Source: an uncultured Barnesiella sp. (lineage in GTDB: Bacteria > Bacteroidota > Bacteroidia > Bacteroidales > Barnesiellaceae_A). From it: a stretch of DNA of 64,000 nucleotides. The position numbers and the translations under genes are program-made. The DNA lies in contig CALUJY010000001.1 of NCBI GenBank assembly GCA_944321085.1, positions 216,671 through 280,670 of the forward strand, given 5' to 3'. Below the pieces are notes generated by a model, which saw only the letters and a list, made by a program, of their open reading frames with translations, was not told where the DNA came from and did no database searches. Of the stretch, positions 36,146 through 45,370 are shown piece by piece (within the stretch, counting starts at the first letter, position 1; each line of letters begins with the position of its first letter).

Positions 36146-36814
36146 ATGGCAGACAAAGAAAAGGACGAGTTGGAGAAAGTGAATGAAGCGCTTACCTCGT
36201 CGGAAAAATTTATCGAAAAACATCAGAAAACAATTATCACCGTAGTAATTGCGATAGTAGTTATTGTGTCGGCAGTGCTTGCTGTACGTCACTTCTATCT
36301 GATACCGCGTGAGGAGAAAGCACAAGCTGCTTTGTATCGCGCCGTGTTTGCTTTTGAGCAAGATTCGCTCGACTTGGCATTGAGTGGCAATGCCGATTTC
36401 GATGGTCTCCTTCTCGTTATCGACCAATATGGTTCTACAAAAGCCGGTAATTTGGCTTGTGCTTATGCCGGATTGGCATACTATGAGAAAGGCGAGTATG
36501 AAAATGCTTTGAAGTATTTGGGCAAATTCAGCGCCGGCGATGCAGTGGTATCACCCGCTATTGTGGCTTCGATAGGTAACTGCTATGCTAACATGGAGAA
36601 ATATGCCGATGCTGTAAAATGCTTTGAGAAAGCAGCCAAGGCTACCGAGAATGACGTGTTCTCGCCTATATACCTGATGAAAGCGGCTGCTGTCTATGAG
36701 AAGATGGGACAGAAAGCCGATGCGTTGAAGTTGTATGAGAAGATAAAGAGCGACTATCCCCGTTCGCAACAAGCTCAGACGATAGATTCGTATATAGAGC
36801 GTGCCAAGATGTAA
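36146..36814 (+). CDS. Membrane-anchored tetratricopeptide protein (YfgM-like)
   Basis: 222 residues. A charged cytoplasmic N-terminus (DKEKDELEKVNEALTSSEKF) and one membrane segment (about 31-50, IITVVIAIVVIVSAVLAV) precede TPR repeats (AGLAYYEKGEYENALKYLGK, IGNCYANMEKYADAVKCFEK, AAVYEKMGQKADALKLYEKI). The layout matches YfgM/TPR_21 proteins, which hold periplasmic TPR domains and associate with chaperones or the translocon. Partner unknown. Single gene with its own promoter and terminator. Confidence 0.82.
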   Translation: MADKEKDELEKVNEALTSSEKFIEKHQKTIITVVIAIVVIVSAVLAVRHFYLIPREEKAQAALYRAVFAFEQDSLDLALSGNADFDGLLLVIDQYGSTKAGNLACAYAGLAYYEKGEYENALKYLGKFSAGDAVVSPAIVASIGNCYANMEKYADAVKCFEKAAKATENDVFSPIYLMKAAAVYEKMGQKADALKLYEKIKSDYPRSQQAQTIDSYIERAKM

Positions 36815-36837
36815 TAGAAATATTCGATTGAAATAGC

Positions 36838-36875
36838 AAAGAGCCGCAGCGCATCGTCGCTGCGGCTCTTTCGGT
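36838..36875 (+). terminator. Terminator after the TPR gene
   Basis: A perfect 13-bp stem (36838-36850 with 36859-36871), 8-nt loop GCATCGTC, followed by CGGTTTATT. A smaller hairpin (AGAGAC/GTCTCT, 36971-36988) with a T-run precedes the ribH promoter. Confidence 0.8.
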
Positions 36876-36989
36876 TTATTACAAAGACTCCTTTTAGCTT
36901 GGTATGTATATATCGCCTTGCGAATAATTGCCCCTGCCTCTTGACGATATGAGTACATGCATTACAGCGAAGAGACTTCGAGGTCTCTT

Positions 36990-37019
36990 TTTGCAAATGA
37001 GAAAAAAATAGTATTTTTG
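36990..37019 (+). promoter_or_regulatory. Promoter of ribH
   Basis: TTTG (36990-36993), 18 bp, then TATTTTTG (37012-37019), 56 bp before the ATG. No FMN-riboswitch-like structure is evident in the short leader. Confidence 0.65.
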
Positions 37020-37075
37020 TCCTGACAACTCTGTATAGCGAGTTGACGTAAGCAAGACAATAATTTTTTAGAATA

Positions 37076-37624
37076 ATGGCAAACGTATCGGATAACAAGG
37101 CCGTATTTATGCAGGGCGTACCTTCGCCGGCAGAGTGCAAGAATATGAAGATAGGCATCGTTGCTGCCGAGTGGAACGACAATGTGATAGCACCGTTATT
37201 GAAAGGAGCTATCGACACCCTGTTGGAGCATGGTGTACAAGAAAAAAATATTTTTGTGACTCGTGTCCCGGGCACCATAGAACTCACCTATGGGGCGCGG
37301 ACGCTGATAGAAGCACTTGACCCTTCGGCTGTGATTGTGTTGGGCTGTGTGGTGCGAGGCGATACGCCGCATTTCGATTATGTGTGCATGAGCGTGACCC
37401 AAGGCGTGACGATGCTTAATGCAAATCCTTATGCCATAGTAGGGGGAATGACTGTTAACAGGCCGCCCGTTATCTTTGGCGTAATCACTACCGATACGAT
37501 GCAACAGGCTCTCGACCGTGCCGGCGGTTGCGTCGGAAACAAAGGCAGCGAGAGTGCCGTTACGGCGTTGAAGATGTGTGCTTTGAAAGCGACGTCGCTC
37601 GAAGGCAAGGAACGTGCGTTGTAA
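37076..37624 (+). CDS. ribH: 6,7-dimethyl-8-ribityllumazine synthase
   Basis: 182 residues, slightly longer than the usual 150-165 because of an N-terminal extension. Signatures: [59 protein letters not shown] (catalytic His in TPHFDY), and [13 protein letters not shown]. It joins 5-amino-6-ribitylaminouracil with dihydroxybutanone phosphate in the penultimate step of riboflavin synthesis, forming large cytoplasmic shells. No other rib genes are adjacent. Confidence 0.95.
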   Translation: MANVSDNKAVFMQGVPSPAECKNMKIGIVAAEWNDNVIAPLLKGAIDTLLEHGVQEKNIFVTRVPGTIELTYGARTLIEALDPSAVIVLGCVVRGDTPHFDYVCMSVTQGVTMLNANPYAIVGGMTVNRPPVIFGVITTDTMQQALDRAGGCVGNKGSESAVTALKMCALKATSLEGKERAL

Positions 37625-37759
37625 CTGCTATGTATCGCATGGCAGGCCGACCCGATAAGAGCCTGAGTGTAACTCGTTGTACAGCAATCCGAAGCGCGTT
37701 TGCATACTGCGTAAAGCAAAAAATGTTGCTCTGAAATTGTGAAATAGAAGAAAACTTCG

Positions 37760-37767
37760 TAACTTTG
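37760..37767 (+). promoter_or_regulatory. -7 element of tRNA-Tyr
   Basis: TAACTTTG ends 11 bp before the tRNA 5' end, so the primary transcript needs little 5' trimming. Confidence 0.65.
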
Positions 37768-37778
37768 CAGTCGCGAAA

Positions 37779-37861
37779 GGGCGAATACCAGAGTGGCCAA
37801 ATGGGGCAGACTGTAAATCTGCTGGTTTATACCTTCGGTGGTTCGAATCCATCTTCGCCCA
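37779..37861 (+). tRNA. tRNA-Tyr (GTA)
   Basis: 83 nt. Acceptor stem GGGCGAA/TTCGCCC. Anticodon stem GCAGA/TCTGC with loop CTGTAAA (anticodon GTA). A long variable arm as in class II tRNAs, and T arm GGTGG-TTCGAAT-CCATC. Discriminator A is followed by CAGG, so CCA is not encoded. Confidence 0.96.
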
Positions 37862-37940
37862 CAGGAAACACGGATGCAGGCTTTTGTATGCTGCATCCGT
37901 GTTTGTTTATTTCAAAGCCTATCATAAAAAAACAGATGTT

Positions 37941-38696
37941 ATGGATACACTAAGTCTTATGCAGACGCGCCGTACCATCAGGCGGTATAGCGAGCGTGCT
38001 GTCGATGAAACATTGTTGAATCGTTTGTTAGAGGCGGCATTCCGTGCCCCTACCACCGGAGGTATGCAGGTATATAGCGTAGTGGTGACGCGCGACCTCG
38101 AAATGAAGAAGAGGCTTGCGCCGGCACATTTCAACCAACCTGCACTCTTGGCCGCCCCTGTGGTACTGACTTTTTGTGCCGATTTCAACCGTTTTGTCAA
38201 GTGGTGCAAAGAGAGTCGGGCAGTCCCGGGATATGAGAATTTCGTCTCCTTTACCACTGCTATGATAGATGCCCTGTTGGTAGCTCAGCAGTTCAACACG
38301 GCGGCCGAGTCGCAAGGGTTGGGTTGTTGCTACTTGGGTACGACAACCTATAATGCACCTCAAATAGCCGAGATACTGCATTTGCCGCATTTGGTAGTTC
38401 CTGTTACGACATTGACGGTAGGTTATCCTGCCGAGACGCCCGCGCAGGTAGAACGTCTCCCTTTGGACGCTATCGTACATCATGAGCAGTATTGCGATTA
38501 CGATGCGGAGACTATCCGTCGGTTGTATGCCGAGAAAGAGGCGCTCCCTGTCAATCGTGGTTTTGTGGCTGAGAATGGGAAAGAGACCCTTGCACAAGTA
38601 TTTACCGATGTGAGATATACGCGCGCCGATAACGAATATTTTTCTCGCGTGTGGTTAGACTTTATTGTCTCTCAGGGATTTGCGCTTCCCGAATAG
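37941..38696 (+). CDS. Nitroreductase-family flavoprotein
   Basis: 251 residues from the ATG at 37941; the longer frame runs back into the sequence after the tRNA. FMN-binding signatures are LMQTRRTIRRYSERAVDETL and RAPTTGGMQVYSVVVTRD at the N-terminus, and GLGCCYLGTTTYNAPQIAEI in the second half. The NfsA/FRP-type size suggests an NAD(P)H-dependent reductase of nitro or quinone compounds; the physiological substrate is unknown. It ends at a very strong terminator. Confidence 0.88.
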   Translation: MDTLSLMQTRRTIRRYSERAVDETLLNRLLEAAFRAPTTGGMQVYSVVVTRDLEMKKRLAPAHFNQPALLAAPVVLTFCADFNRFVKWCKESRAVPGYENFVSFTTAMIDALLVAQQFNTAAESQGLGCCYLGTTTYNAPQIAEILHLPHLVVPVTTLTVGYPAETPAQVERLPLDAIVHHEQYCDYDAETIRRLYAEKEALPVNRGFVAENGKETLAQVFTDVRYTRADNEYFSRVWLDFIVSQGFALPE

Positions 38697-38742
38697 AATG
38701 CTCCATCGTTTATAGAAACAAACCTCCTTGGATAGTATATGC

Positions 38743-38784
38743 CTCGCTCTGTTGCCATGTATGGCAACAGAGCGAGATTTTTTT
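38743..38784 (+). terminator. Terminator after the nitroreductase
   Basis: A perfect 16-bp stem (38743-38758 with 38761-38776) with a 2-nt GT spacer, followed by ATTTTTTTG. Two short plus-strand ORFs crossing it (38728-38985, 38739-39026) are not credible. Confidence 0.9.
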
Positions 38785-38922
38785 GTGATAGTCTATCTGC
38801 TATTCTATTTCACGATTTGTTTCTATACCGTCATTCCGTTCTCGTATCTTCCCTTTGGCCTTGCGGCTGTATATGGCTTGGCAAGCGGAGTAAGACAGAA
38901 GAAGAACTCTTGGACATGGCGA

Positions 38923-41853
38923 TTACAGCTGTTGCAAAAAGACGGCCAGATTGGTATCGCGTCCGAGTCCCATTTTCTTGCGTAGACGGTAGCGGGTCAT
39001 CTCTACGGAGCGTACCGACATGTTGAGCAACGGCGCAATCTCCTTGGAGCTGAGCCCCATTTTCAGGTAGGCGCAGAGGCGGCGGTCGGTGACGTTGAGT
39101 TGCGGGAACGATTTGCTGAGGCGGCCGAGGAAATTTTCATATACGACGTCGAAATTCTCCTCGAATCTGTGCCAGTCATTATCATGCTCGATGTTCTCCT
39201 GTATCTGTTTTTGCAGATGCCGTATCTGTTTTGATATTTTCTCCGTCGGCATCTGGTCGTTTACGTTATCGTCAATCTTATGGAGGGAGGCTATCAAGTC
39301 GATGAGAATTTCGTTTTTACGCATGATGTTGGCCGTGGTGTGCGACAGCTCTTGCGATTTGTGTCGCAGGTCGTGCTCGAGTTGTTGGTTTTTGAGCGTA
39401 ACTATCTCGCGCTCTTTCTCTTGCGATTCGGCGAGGTGGCGTTTCTGTTGCTCTTCGAGTTCTCGCTCTTTCTGTATGCGTATCTCGTATGCAGCCTTTT
39501 GCGATTTCGCCTTAATGAAGCGTATGAGCAGATATATGAGCAGAATCAGCAGGAGGGTATAGGCAAAAATGGCGGGGGCACTCGAATACCACGGTGCCAG
39601 AATCTCGAACGTAATGCTCGTTTGTGCCTCGGTGCTGTCGTATGTATTATATGCTTTGACTCGTAGCGTGTACACCCCCTGCCGGAGCTGTTGGTATTGG
39701 TACACGTTAGAGGTCTGTGGCGCCGAGAACTGTTCATCGTAATTCTCCAACATAAAGCTGTAACGGATAGCATTCCCTTCGCGATATTCGGGCCATGCGC
39801 ATTCAAATCGCAGACTGTTGAGTTTATGGGATATTCTCAGCGGTTGGTTGCCGGTGTTCTTGTCGTAAAGCAGCGAGTCGTTGTTGTTGACAGAGTAGAT
39901 ATGTTTTATATAGAAAGCCTTTTTATCGAGTTTGGGCATACTCTTGTATGTATCTATCCACAAGAAACCATCTTCCGTAGAGAGTATAATGAGCCTCTCG
40001 TCGATGAAATGGAGATGCTCAAAGCCTATGATAAGTTTGTTGAGCAAGGGCCGGAATGATGCAGTGTCGAGGTTATAGTGCCCTGCGGGGTCGCTTATGG
40101 CTGTGGCTATATATTTGGGCGAGATGGCCCATATGTTGTTCCCCGGGTTTACGTGCAGCCGCAGTGTATTGCCGGGATGTTTCCCGAAAAGGTTATTCAG
40201 CTCTTTGTGAGGCAGCAGGCCCTCTGTCTGCGGGTCGTACATGAAGAATCCGTTTTCGGCAGAGAATATCATGTTGTTACCTATGCGGTGAATGGTATTG
40301 TTCTGCTTTCCGGCAAGCCCTTGCTTGTCGTCGTATAGTTTAACGTCTACGACACTGTCGGCAGCCGCATTGAGTTTCAGGCGGTACACGCCGTTCATCC
40401 AGTGTGAAATCCAAATGTATCCTTGCTTGTCCTCGGCAATCATGCCGGTGGCGAAGTCGAACCCCTTGACATAATGGCTGCAAACCCATTTCCCGTTTTG
40501 TTTTTTGAGTATATACATCCCTTGGTACGACGAGCCGAGGATAAGCCCCGGCATTTGGCCGAGTTTTACGAAAGCCCATGTGCCGCATGTGCCGGGAATG
40601 AAATGTGCTGTATTGCCCTCGATGACGTATGCCCCGTAGTCGTTGCCGCAAAACAGGGTACCGTCTATCTCGGTAAGCGTCCATACCTGACTGTTGAGGC
40701 AGGTCGTAAGATGCATCGGTTCGGGCGAGTTGTCTACCGGATACCGGGTGCTGTAAAGCCCTTGGTTGGTGCCTAAGTATAGCAATCCGTCTTTTATATG
40801 CGATGTGTACCCCGAGCCGTAGATATTATTGTGCGAATCGAAAAACGAGCTGATGGGTGAGTTGTCGAGCACATAATCGATTCCTTTGTCCAATCCGAGC
40901 CAAATGTTTCCGAGGTGGTCGAATTTGGCACTCAGTACCGTATTGTTTTGCAATCCCGAGAAGGTGTTGACGTAGGTATAGCTGTCTTTTATCAGGTCAT
41001 GGATGATAATGCCGCGCGCTACTGTGCCGTACACGATTTTGTTGCCGTTTGTTGCAGCGCAGAATGCTTGATTTTGTTTCAGAAAATTGTCTATCGGTGT
41101 TTTTATTGGAATGATATTTTGTCCGTCGAAGAGGTATAGTCCGTAGAAGTCGGTGACAAATAACGGCATATTGCGGTAGGGTATGATGGCGCATACCTTT
41201 TTGTTGTACAGTTGCTTGCTGCCGGGAAGGGGGATAAACATCTTGCCATTGAGCGTCATTATGCCGTCGGCCAGTGTAGCGATGAGCAGCGAATTGCCTA
41301 TGACGGCCGATGTCTCTATCTTATGGTTGAAGTTGTAACGGATGATGGTGTCATTGTATAATTCCATCACCACGTTGTCTCCTTGGAAGAAAATACGGTC
41401 GCCCATGCGGTGTATATTCCATATTTCGCTGAATTGCCTTTCGTCAGGGGCAATCTTGTCTTTAAGCGAGTGATAGGTAAATTGCATCGATACGGAGTCG
41501 TGGGCGTAGTATCCCAATTCGTTGAAAGCTCCGGCATAAATACGATTTGAGATGCTGTCGTATAAGACGGCTCTTACGTTGGTATGGTTGTCGATGGGAA
41601 GGATGCGCCAATTTGCACCGTCGAAAGAGAGCAATCCATCGTTGTTGGCAAAAAATACTTCGAGGTTATTGTCTTGTGTGATGTCCCAGTTTTGTGTTCC
41701 TGCTTTGTATTCGGCACGGGGGAAATTGCGTACGAGCGGGTGCAATGCCGTTGCTGTGTGAGTTGTGACGGCAATAAGTATTATTGTGAAAATTATGCGC
41801 GGAATAGTGTAAAAAAAGTCGATTTCCTGAAAAAAAATATTGCGTGTTATCAT
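38923..41853 (-). CDS. Sensor-regulator: beta-propeller, Y_Y_Y domain, membrane segment, LuxR-type HTH
   Basis: 976 residues. Signal/anchor at residues 15-37. Two-component-regulator-type propeller repeats span about 45-680 (NLEVFFANNDGLLSFDGANW; LGNIWLGLDKGIDYVLDNSP). A Y_Y_Y domain follows (RYSFMLENYDEQFSAPQTSN, LRQGVYTLRVKAYNTYD). Then come a membrane segment (about 765-785), a coiled coil (KAAYEIRIQKERELEEQQKR), and a C-terminal helix-turn-helix (CAYLKMGLSSKEIAPLLNMS, VRSVEMTRYRLRKKMGLG). No histidine kinase or receiver domain is present, so periplasmic sugar binding would be passed straight to the DNA-binding end. It lies divergent from susC and likely controls the PUL. Confidence 0.88.
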   Translation of the reverse strand: MITRNIFFQEIDFFYTIPRIIFTIILIAVTTHTATALHPLVRNFPRAEYKAGTQNWDITQDNNLEVFFANNDGLLSFDGANWRILPIDNHTNVRAVLYDSISNRIYAGAFNELGYYAHDSVSMQFTYHSLKDKIAPDERQFSEIWNIHRMGDRIFFQGDNVVMELYNDTIIRYNFNHKIETSAVIGNSLLIATLADGIMTLNGKMFIPLPGSKQLYNKKVCAIIPYRNMPLFVTDFYGLYLFDGQNIIPIKTPIDNFLKQNQAFCAATNGNKIVYGTVARGIIIHDLIKDSYTYVNTFSGLQNNTVLSAKFDHLGNIWLGLDKGIDYVLDNSPISSFFDSHNNIYGSGYTSHIKDGLLYLGTNQGLYSTRYPVDNSPEPMHLTTCLNSQVWTLTEIDGTLFCGNDYGAYVIEGNTAHFIPGTCGTWAFVKLGQMPGLILGSSYQGMYILKKQNGKWVCSHYVKGFDFATGMIAEDKQGYIWISHWMNGVYRLKLNAAADSVVDVKLYDDKQGLAGKQNNTIHRIGNNMIFSAENGFFMYDPQTEGLLPHKELNNLFGKHPGNTLRLHVNPGNNIWAISPKYIATAISDPAGHYNLDTASFRPLLNKLIIGFEHLHFIDERLIILSTEDGFLWIDTYKSMPKLDKKAFYIKHIYSVNNNDSLLYDKNTGNQPLRISHKLNSLRFECAWPEYREGNAIRYSFMLENYDEQFSAPQTSNVYQYQQLRQGVYTLRVKAYNTYDSTEAQTSITFEILAPWYSSAPAIFAYTLLLILLIYLLIRFIKAKSQKAAYEIRIQKERELEEQQKRHLAESQEKEREIVTLKNQQLEHDLRHKSQELSHTTANIMRKNEILIDLIASLHKIDDNVNDQMPTEKISKQIRHLQKQIQENIEHDNDWHRFEENFDVVYENFLGRLSKSFPQLNVTDRRLCAYLKMGLSSKEIAPLLNMSVRSVEMTRYRLRKKMGLGRDTNLAVFLQQL

Positions 41854-41981
41854 GGTTCGATTTATATATGATACAAAGATGCAAAAAATACAAATGTGAG
41901 GTGGAATTAAAAGTGTGTTTTAAAGCATATTTTTATTTATTACGTTGATATACAGGTGTTAACAAATTTGTCATTGAATTT

Positions 41982-42013
41982 TTGTTGAGTTGTTTTTGGC
42001 TTCTTGTTGAGTT
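41982..42013 (+). promoter_or_regulatory. Direct repeats upstream of the susC promoter, candidate activator site
   Basis: TTGTTGAGTT occurs at 41982-41991 and again at 42004-42013: exactly 22 bp apart, two helical turns, ending 17 bp before the -33 element. This placement suits an activator contacting polymerase, possibly the LuxR-type regulator encoded next door. Confidence 0.6.
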
Positions 42014-42030
42014 TTTGTGAAGTGAAAACG

Positions 42031-42063
42031 CTTGTATTATATTGTCATATCACTCTATCTTTG
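42031..42063 (+). promoter_or_regulatory. susC promoter
   Basis: CTTG (42031-42034), 21 bp, then TATCTTTG (42056-42063). The leader to the ATG at 42206 is about 135 nt and contains a GCTGC/GCAGC hairpin inside a longer GGCCGG-rich fold. The 41854-42205 gap holds no gene. Confidence 0.75.
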
Positions 42064-42205
42064 TGACGTAAAAAATGTGAAAGAGAATTGCCGGTACTTA
42101 TAAACACATTTACACATTAATAATAAAGGCCGGCTGTTTCACAGGGGTTGCTGCTTCGGTTTGCAGCTCCGGAAAAGAGAGAGGAATAAGTTAATAACAA
42201 ATACC

Positions 42206-45200
42206 ATGATTTCTAAAATGACAAGGAAAATCTACTTATTTTTGATTACGGCCGTTATGACTGTGGCTGTGTCGTGGGCTGAGCCTGTGCAACTGACAGG
42301 TACGGTGGTGGACGATTACGGTGAGCCGGTCATAGGGGCTTCGGTGTTGGTGAAGGGTTCTAATATAGGATGCTCTACCGATTTAGATGGTAAGTTCGTA
42401 CTGAAAGCGTCGAGCGACGCCACTATCGTGGTATCGTACGTGGGTATGAAAAGCCAAGAAGTGAAGGTGGACGGGCAAACAAGCCTTCACATTGTAATGC
42501 AAAGTACCGATATTACTCTCGACGACGTTGTGGTGATAGGTTATGGTACGATGAAAAAGAGCGATTTGACGGGTGCCGTCTCGACGGTGGCCGCCGACCA
42601 ACTGAAAAAGACACCTGCCGCCAACTTAGACCAAGCCTTGCAAGGCCGTGCTGCCGGTGTGACGGTCAATTCGAGTTCGGGTCAGCCCGGTGCGGCTGCC
42701 GAGGTGCGCATCCGCGGTATCGGTACGGTCAATAACAGTGCGCCTATCTATGTTGTGGATGGTGTCATACTGGACGACATATCTTTTCTTAGTCCCAATG
42801 ATATAGAGTCAACCGAGATATTAAAAGACGCTTCTGCCACAGCTATTTATGGTAGCCGGGGCGCCAATGGCGTAATTATCGTGACAACGAAAAACGGCAA
42901 TACCGAAGGGCGCATGGAGATAGCATTCGATATGTATTGCGGCTGGCAAAACCGTTGGCATAAGTTGGATGTGATGGGTCGCGATGAGTTTGTAGATACT
43001 TATTTGAAGATAAATGCGGCAGCATCGGAGAAGAGATATTTCCAAGAACATGGCTTCAATGAGTGGCTCGCCATGAATAAGGGTGTCGGATATAAAGACT
43101 ATCAGCCGGTAGTAATGACCGAACGTAATCCCGACGGGCTCGATTATAGCAGCATCGATACCGACTGGCAAGACGAGGTATTCAAGAAAAATGCTTTTAT
43201 ACAGAATTATCACCTCTCGGTCAGTGGCGGTAGCGACCGTTATGGATATGCTATCAGCGCAGGTTGGTTCGGACAGGAAGGTACAATCATCGGTTCCGAC
43301 TTCAAGAGACTGACATTACGTGCCAATACATGGTTTAAGGTAAAAGATTGGTTGAAGGTGGGAGAAAATCTCTCGTTTGTGACGACACAGAGCCGTTTGG
43401 CGATGAACAACAGTTCGAGCGCCGGCGCCTCTATCCTGTCGGCAGCTCTTGCCATGGCTCCGTGGGACCCTGCCCGTTATCCGGCCGGAAGCCACAACTC
43501 GAAAGGTGAAGACCTGAGCGGCCAAATAGCAGCCGGTACCAACTTCGCTAACGTAACCAACCCGTTGTCTATGGTGGAGATGAATCACCCCAATGACAAA
43601 ACAGAGCGTTTGGTGGGCGATGTCTATGTAGAGATAACACCTCCCTTTGTTAAAGGTTTGGTTTTCAGAAGCGATGTTTCGCTCGACCTGATAAATACAC
43701 GCAACCGTTCTTTCAAAGAGGCATACAAATACTCCGACTACGACCAAAGCCTGTATAACTTTTTGAGCAGCAGTATGGGACGTCAGAGCCAGCTGATATG
43801 GGAAAATACTCTTACTTATAATAAGACTTTCAACGACATCCATGAACTCACCGCTATGGTAGGACAGACAATGGAGGAGACCAATTACTATTCGATAGGC
43901 GGTTCGGGTGCCGATATACTCAATCCCGTAGAGACTAACTGGTATTTGTCGCAGACTACCCGCGACCGTGCCGAGGCCGGCGACTCTGTATGGCGTACAC
44001 GTCGTTTCTCGCTCTTGGGTCGTTTGCACTATTCGTTGTTGAGCCGTTACTTGGTTACGGTTAATTTCCGCGCCGATGCTTCCAGCATGTTCCCCGAGAA
44101 TTTGTGGGGTTATTTCCCCTCTACGGCTTTGGCATGGAAAGCAAGCGAAGAGGAGTTTTTGCGTAACGTGAAGTGGCTCGACTTCTTGAAAGTTCGTGCC
44201 GGTTGGGGACAGATAGGTAACGATAAAATCAACAGCGATAGCTTTACGTTGGCCATGTTCAATTCCGGTCCTACCTTCGTAGATTATGTGCTGGGTGCCA
44301 ATCAAGCTCTTGTAAACGGAGCTACGGTGCTGAAGTGGGTCAATAACGGTGGTAAGTGGGAAGTTACCGAGCAATGGGACTTGGGTATCGACTTCGGATT
44401 GTTCAACGGTTTGTTGTCGGGTACGGTTGACTTCTTCTTGCGTGACACGAAAGATATGTTGCTTACCGTGAAAGGCCCTGCCCAAGTGGGTAACCGCTAC
44501 GATGGTACCAACAATGTGGGTACCGTGCGCAACAAAGGTATAGAGATTACACTCGACCACCGTAACAAAGTAGGTGATGTAAATTATTCGATAGGCGGTA
44601 ATGTATCGTTTATCAAAAATAAACTGACGGCACTCAACGGCGGACGGCCCGTATATAGCCACGTCGACAACGTAGTCGTTTGCGACGAGGGTATGCCGCT
44701 CTATTCGTTCTATGGTTATGTATATGAAGGCATATACACTTCGCAAGAGGAGGTCGATGCTGCCATGTGGGGTTACGCCGAGAATAACAACCCCTATTCG
44801 GTGGGTGATGCCAAGTATGCCGACCTTAACAACGACGGTATCATCGACGATAACGACCGCACGCAATTGGGCAGTGCCTTCCCGTGGTTGACTTACGGTA
44901 TCAATCTGGGTCTCGAATGGAAAGGCATCGATGTTTCGCTCTTCTTCCAAGGGGTATATGGCAACCAGATATACAATCAAGTGCGCTACCGTCTCGAAGG
45001 TCGCGGCGACCAATCGGTTTTGGGTACACAGATGCGCGATGTATGGACGACAGAGACCCCCGACGGTACGATTCCCGACCCGCGTCACAGCGTCAATTTC
45101 TTCGCTTCGAGCCGATTCTTGGAGAGCGGTGCATATTTCAGATTGAAAAATGCCCAAATCGGTTATACACTTCCTAAGGCATGGACCGACAAAATAGGGT

Positions 45201-45349
45201 TCAATCGTTGCCGCATCTATGTACAGGGAAGCAATATCTTCACCTTGACACCTTATACCGGGTATGACCCCGAGGTGGGCGGAGGCGTAGATTATGGCAA
45301 CTATCCGCAATCGCGTACATTCCTCATAGGTGCAAACATATCGTTCTAA
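42206..45349 (+). CDS. susC: SusC/RagA-family TonB-dependent outer-membrane receptor
   Basis: 1047 residues from the ATG at 42206; the frame is open upstream from a TTG. Signal peptide ends near VSWA. A carboxypeptidase-regulatory-like domain (VQLTGTVVDDYGEPVIGASV) is followed by the TonB-box region and plug (DDVVVIGYGTMKKSDLTGAV, ANLDQALQGRAAGVTVNSSS, VRIRGIGTVNNSAPIYVVDG) and a large barrel ending in NYPQSRTFLIGANISF. It imports glycan fragments across the outer membrane with SusD. The substrate is inferred from downstream enzymes to be a beta-glucan. First gene of the PUL operon. Confidence 0.96.
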   Translation: MISKMTRKIYLFLITAVMTVAVSWAEPVQLTGTVVDDYGEPVIGASVLVKGSNIGCSTDLDGKFVLKASSDATIVVSYVGMKSQEVKVDGQTSLHIVMQSTDITLDDVVVIGYGTMKKSDLTGAVSTVAADQLKKTPAANLDQALQGRAAGVTVNSSSGQPGAAAEVRIRGIGTVNNSAPIYVVDGVILDDISFLSPNDIESTEILKDASATAIYGSRGANGVIIVTTKNGNTEGRMEIAFDMYCGWQNRWHKLDVMGRDEFVDTYLKINAAASEKRYFQEHGFNEWLAMNKGVGYKDYQPVVMTERNPDGLDYSSIDTDWQDEVFKKNAFIQNYHLSVSGGSDRYGYAISAGWFGQEGTIIGSDFKRLTLRANTWFKVKDWLKVGENLSFVTTQSRLAMNNSSSAGASILSAALAMAPWDPARYPAGSHNSKGEDLSGQIAAGTNFANVTNPLSMVEMNHPNDKTERLVGDVYVEITPPFVKGLVFRSDVSLDLINTRNRSFKEAYKYSDYDQSLYNFLSSSMGRQSQLIWENTLTYNKTFNDIHELTAMVGQTMEETNYYSIGGSGADILNPVETNWYLSQTTRDRAEAGDSVWRTRRFSLLGRLHYSLLSRYLVTVNFRADASSMFPENLWGYFPSTALAWKASEEEFLRNVKWLDFLKVRAGWGQIGNDKINSDSFTLAMFNSGPTFVDYVLGANQALVNGATVLKWVNNGGKWEVTEQWDLGIDFGLFNGLLSGTVDFFLRDTKDMLLTVKGPAQVGNRYDGTNNVGTVRNKGIEITLDHRNKVGDVNYSIGGNVSFIKNKLTALNGGRPVYSHVDNVVVCDEGMPLYSFYGYVYEGIYTSQEEVDAAMWGYAENNNPYSVGDAKYADLNNDGIIDDNDRTQLGSAFPWLTYGINLGLEWKGIDVSLFFQGVYGNQIYNQVRYRLEGRGDQSVLGTQMRDVWTTETPDGTIPDPRHSVNFFASSRFLESGAYFRLKNAQIGYTLPKAWTDKIGFNRCRIYVQGSNIFTLTPYTGYDPEVGGGVDYGNYPQSRTFLIGANISF

Positions 45350-45370
45350 TCCCTAAAATGCAGCAATACA

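Noticed and set aside
37779..37861. Missing CCA on tRNA-Tyr as a sign of a pseudogene
   Set aside because: All stems and the anticodon loop are intact; CCA can be added after transcription, so the tRNA is taken as functional.
38728..39026. Two short plus-strand ORFs after the nitroreductase
   Set aside because: Both run through a perfect 16-bp terminator and into the end of the convergent regulator gene.
41941..42030. Repeats upstream of susC as a CRISPR or phase-variation switch
   Set aside because: Only two direct copies of about 10 bp without spacers, inverted ends or an invertase gene nearby; a regulator site is the simpler reading.
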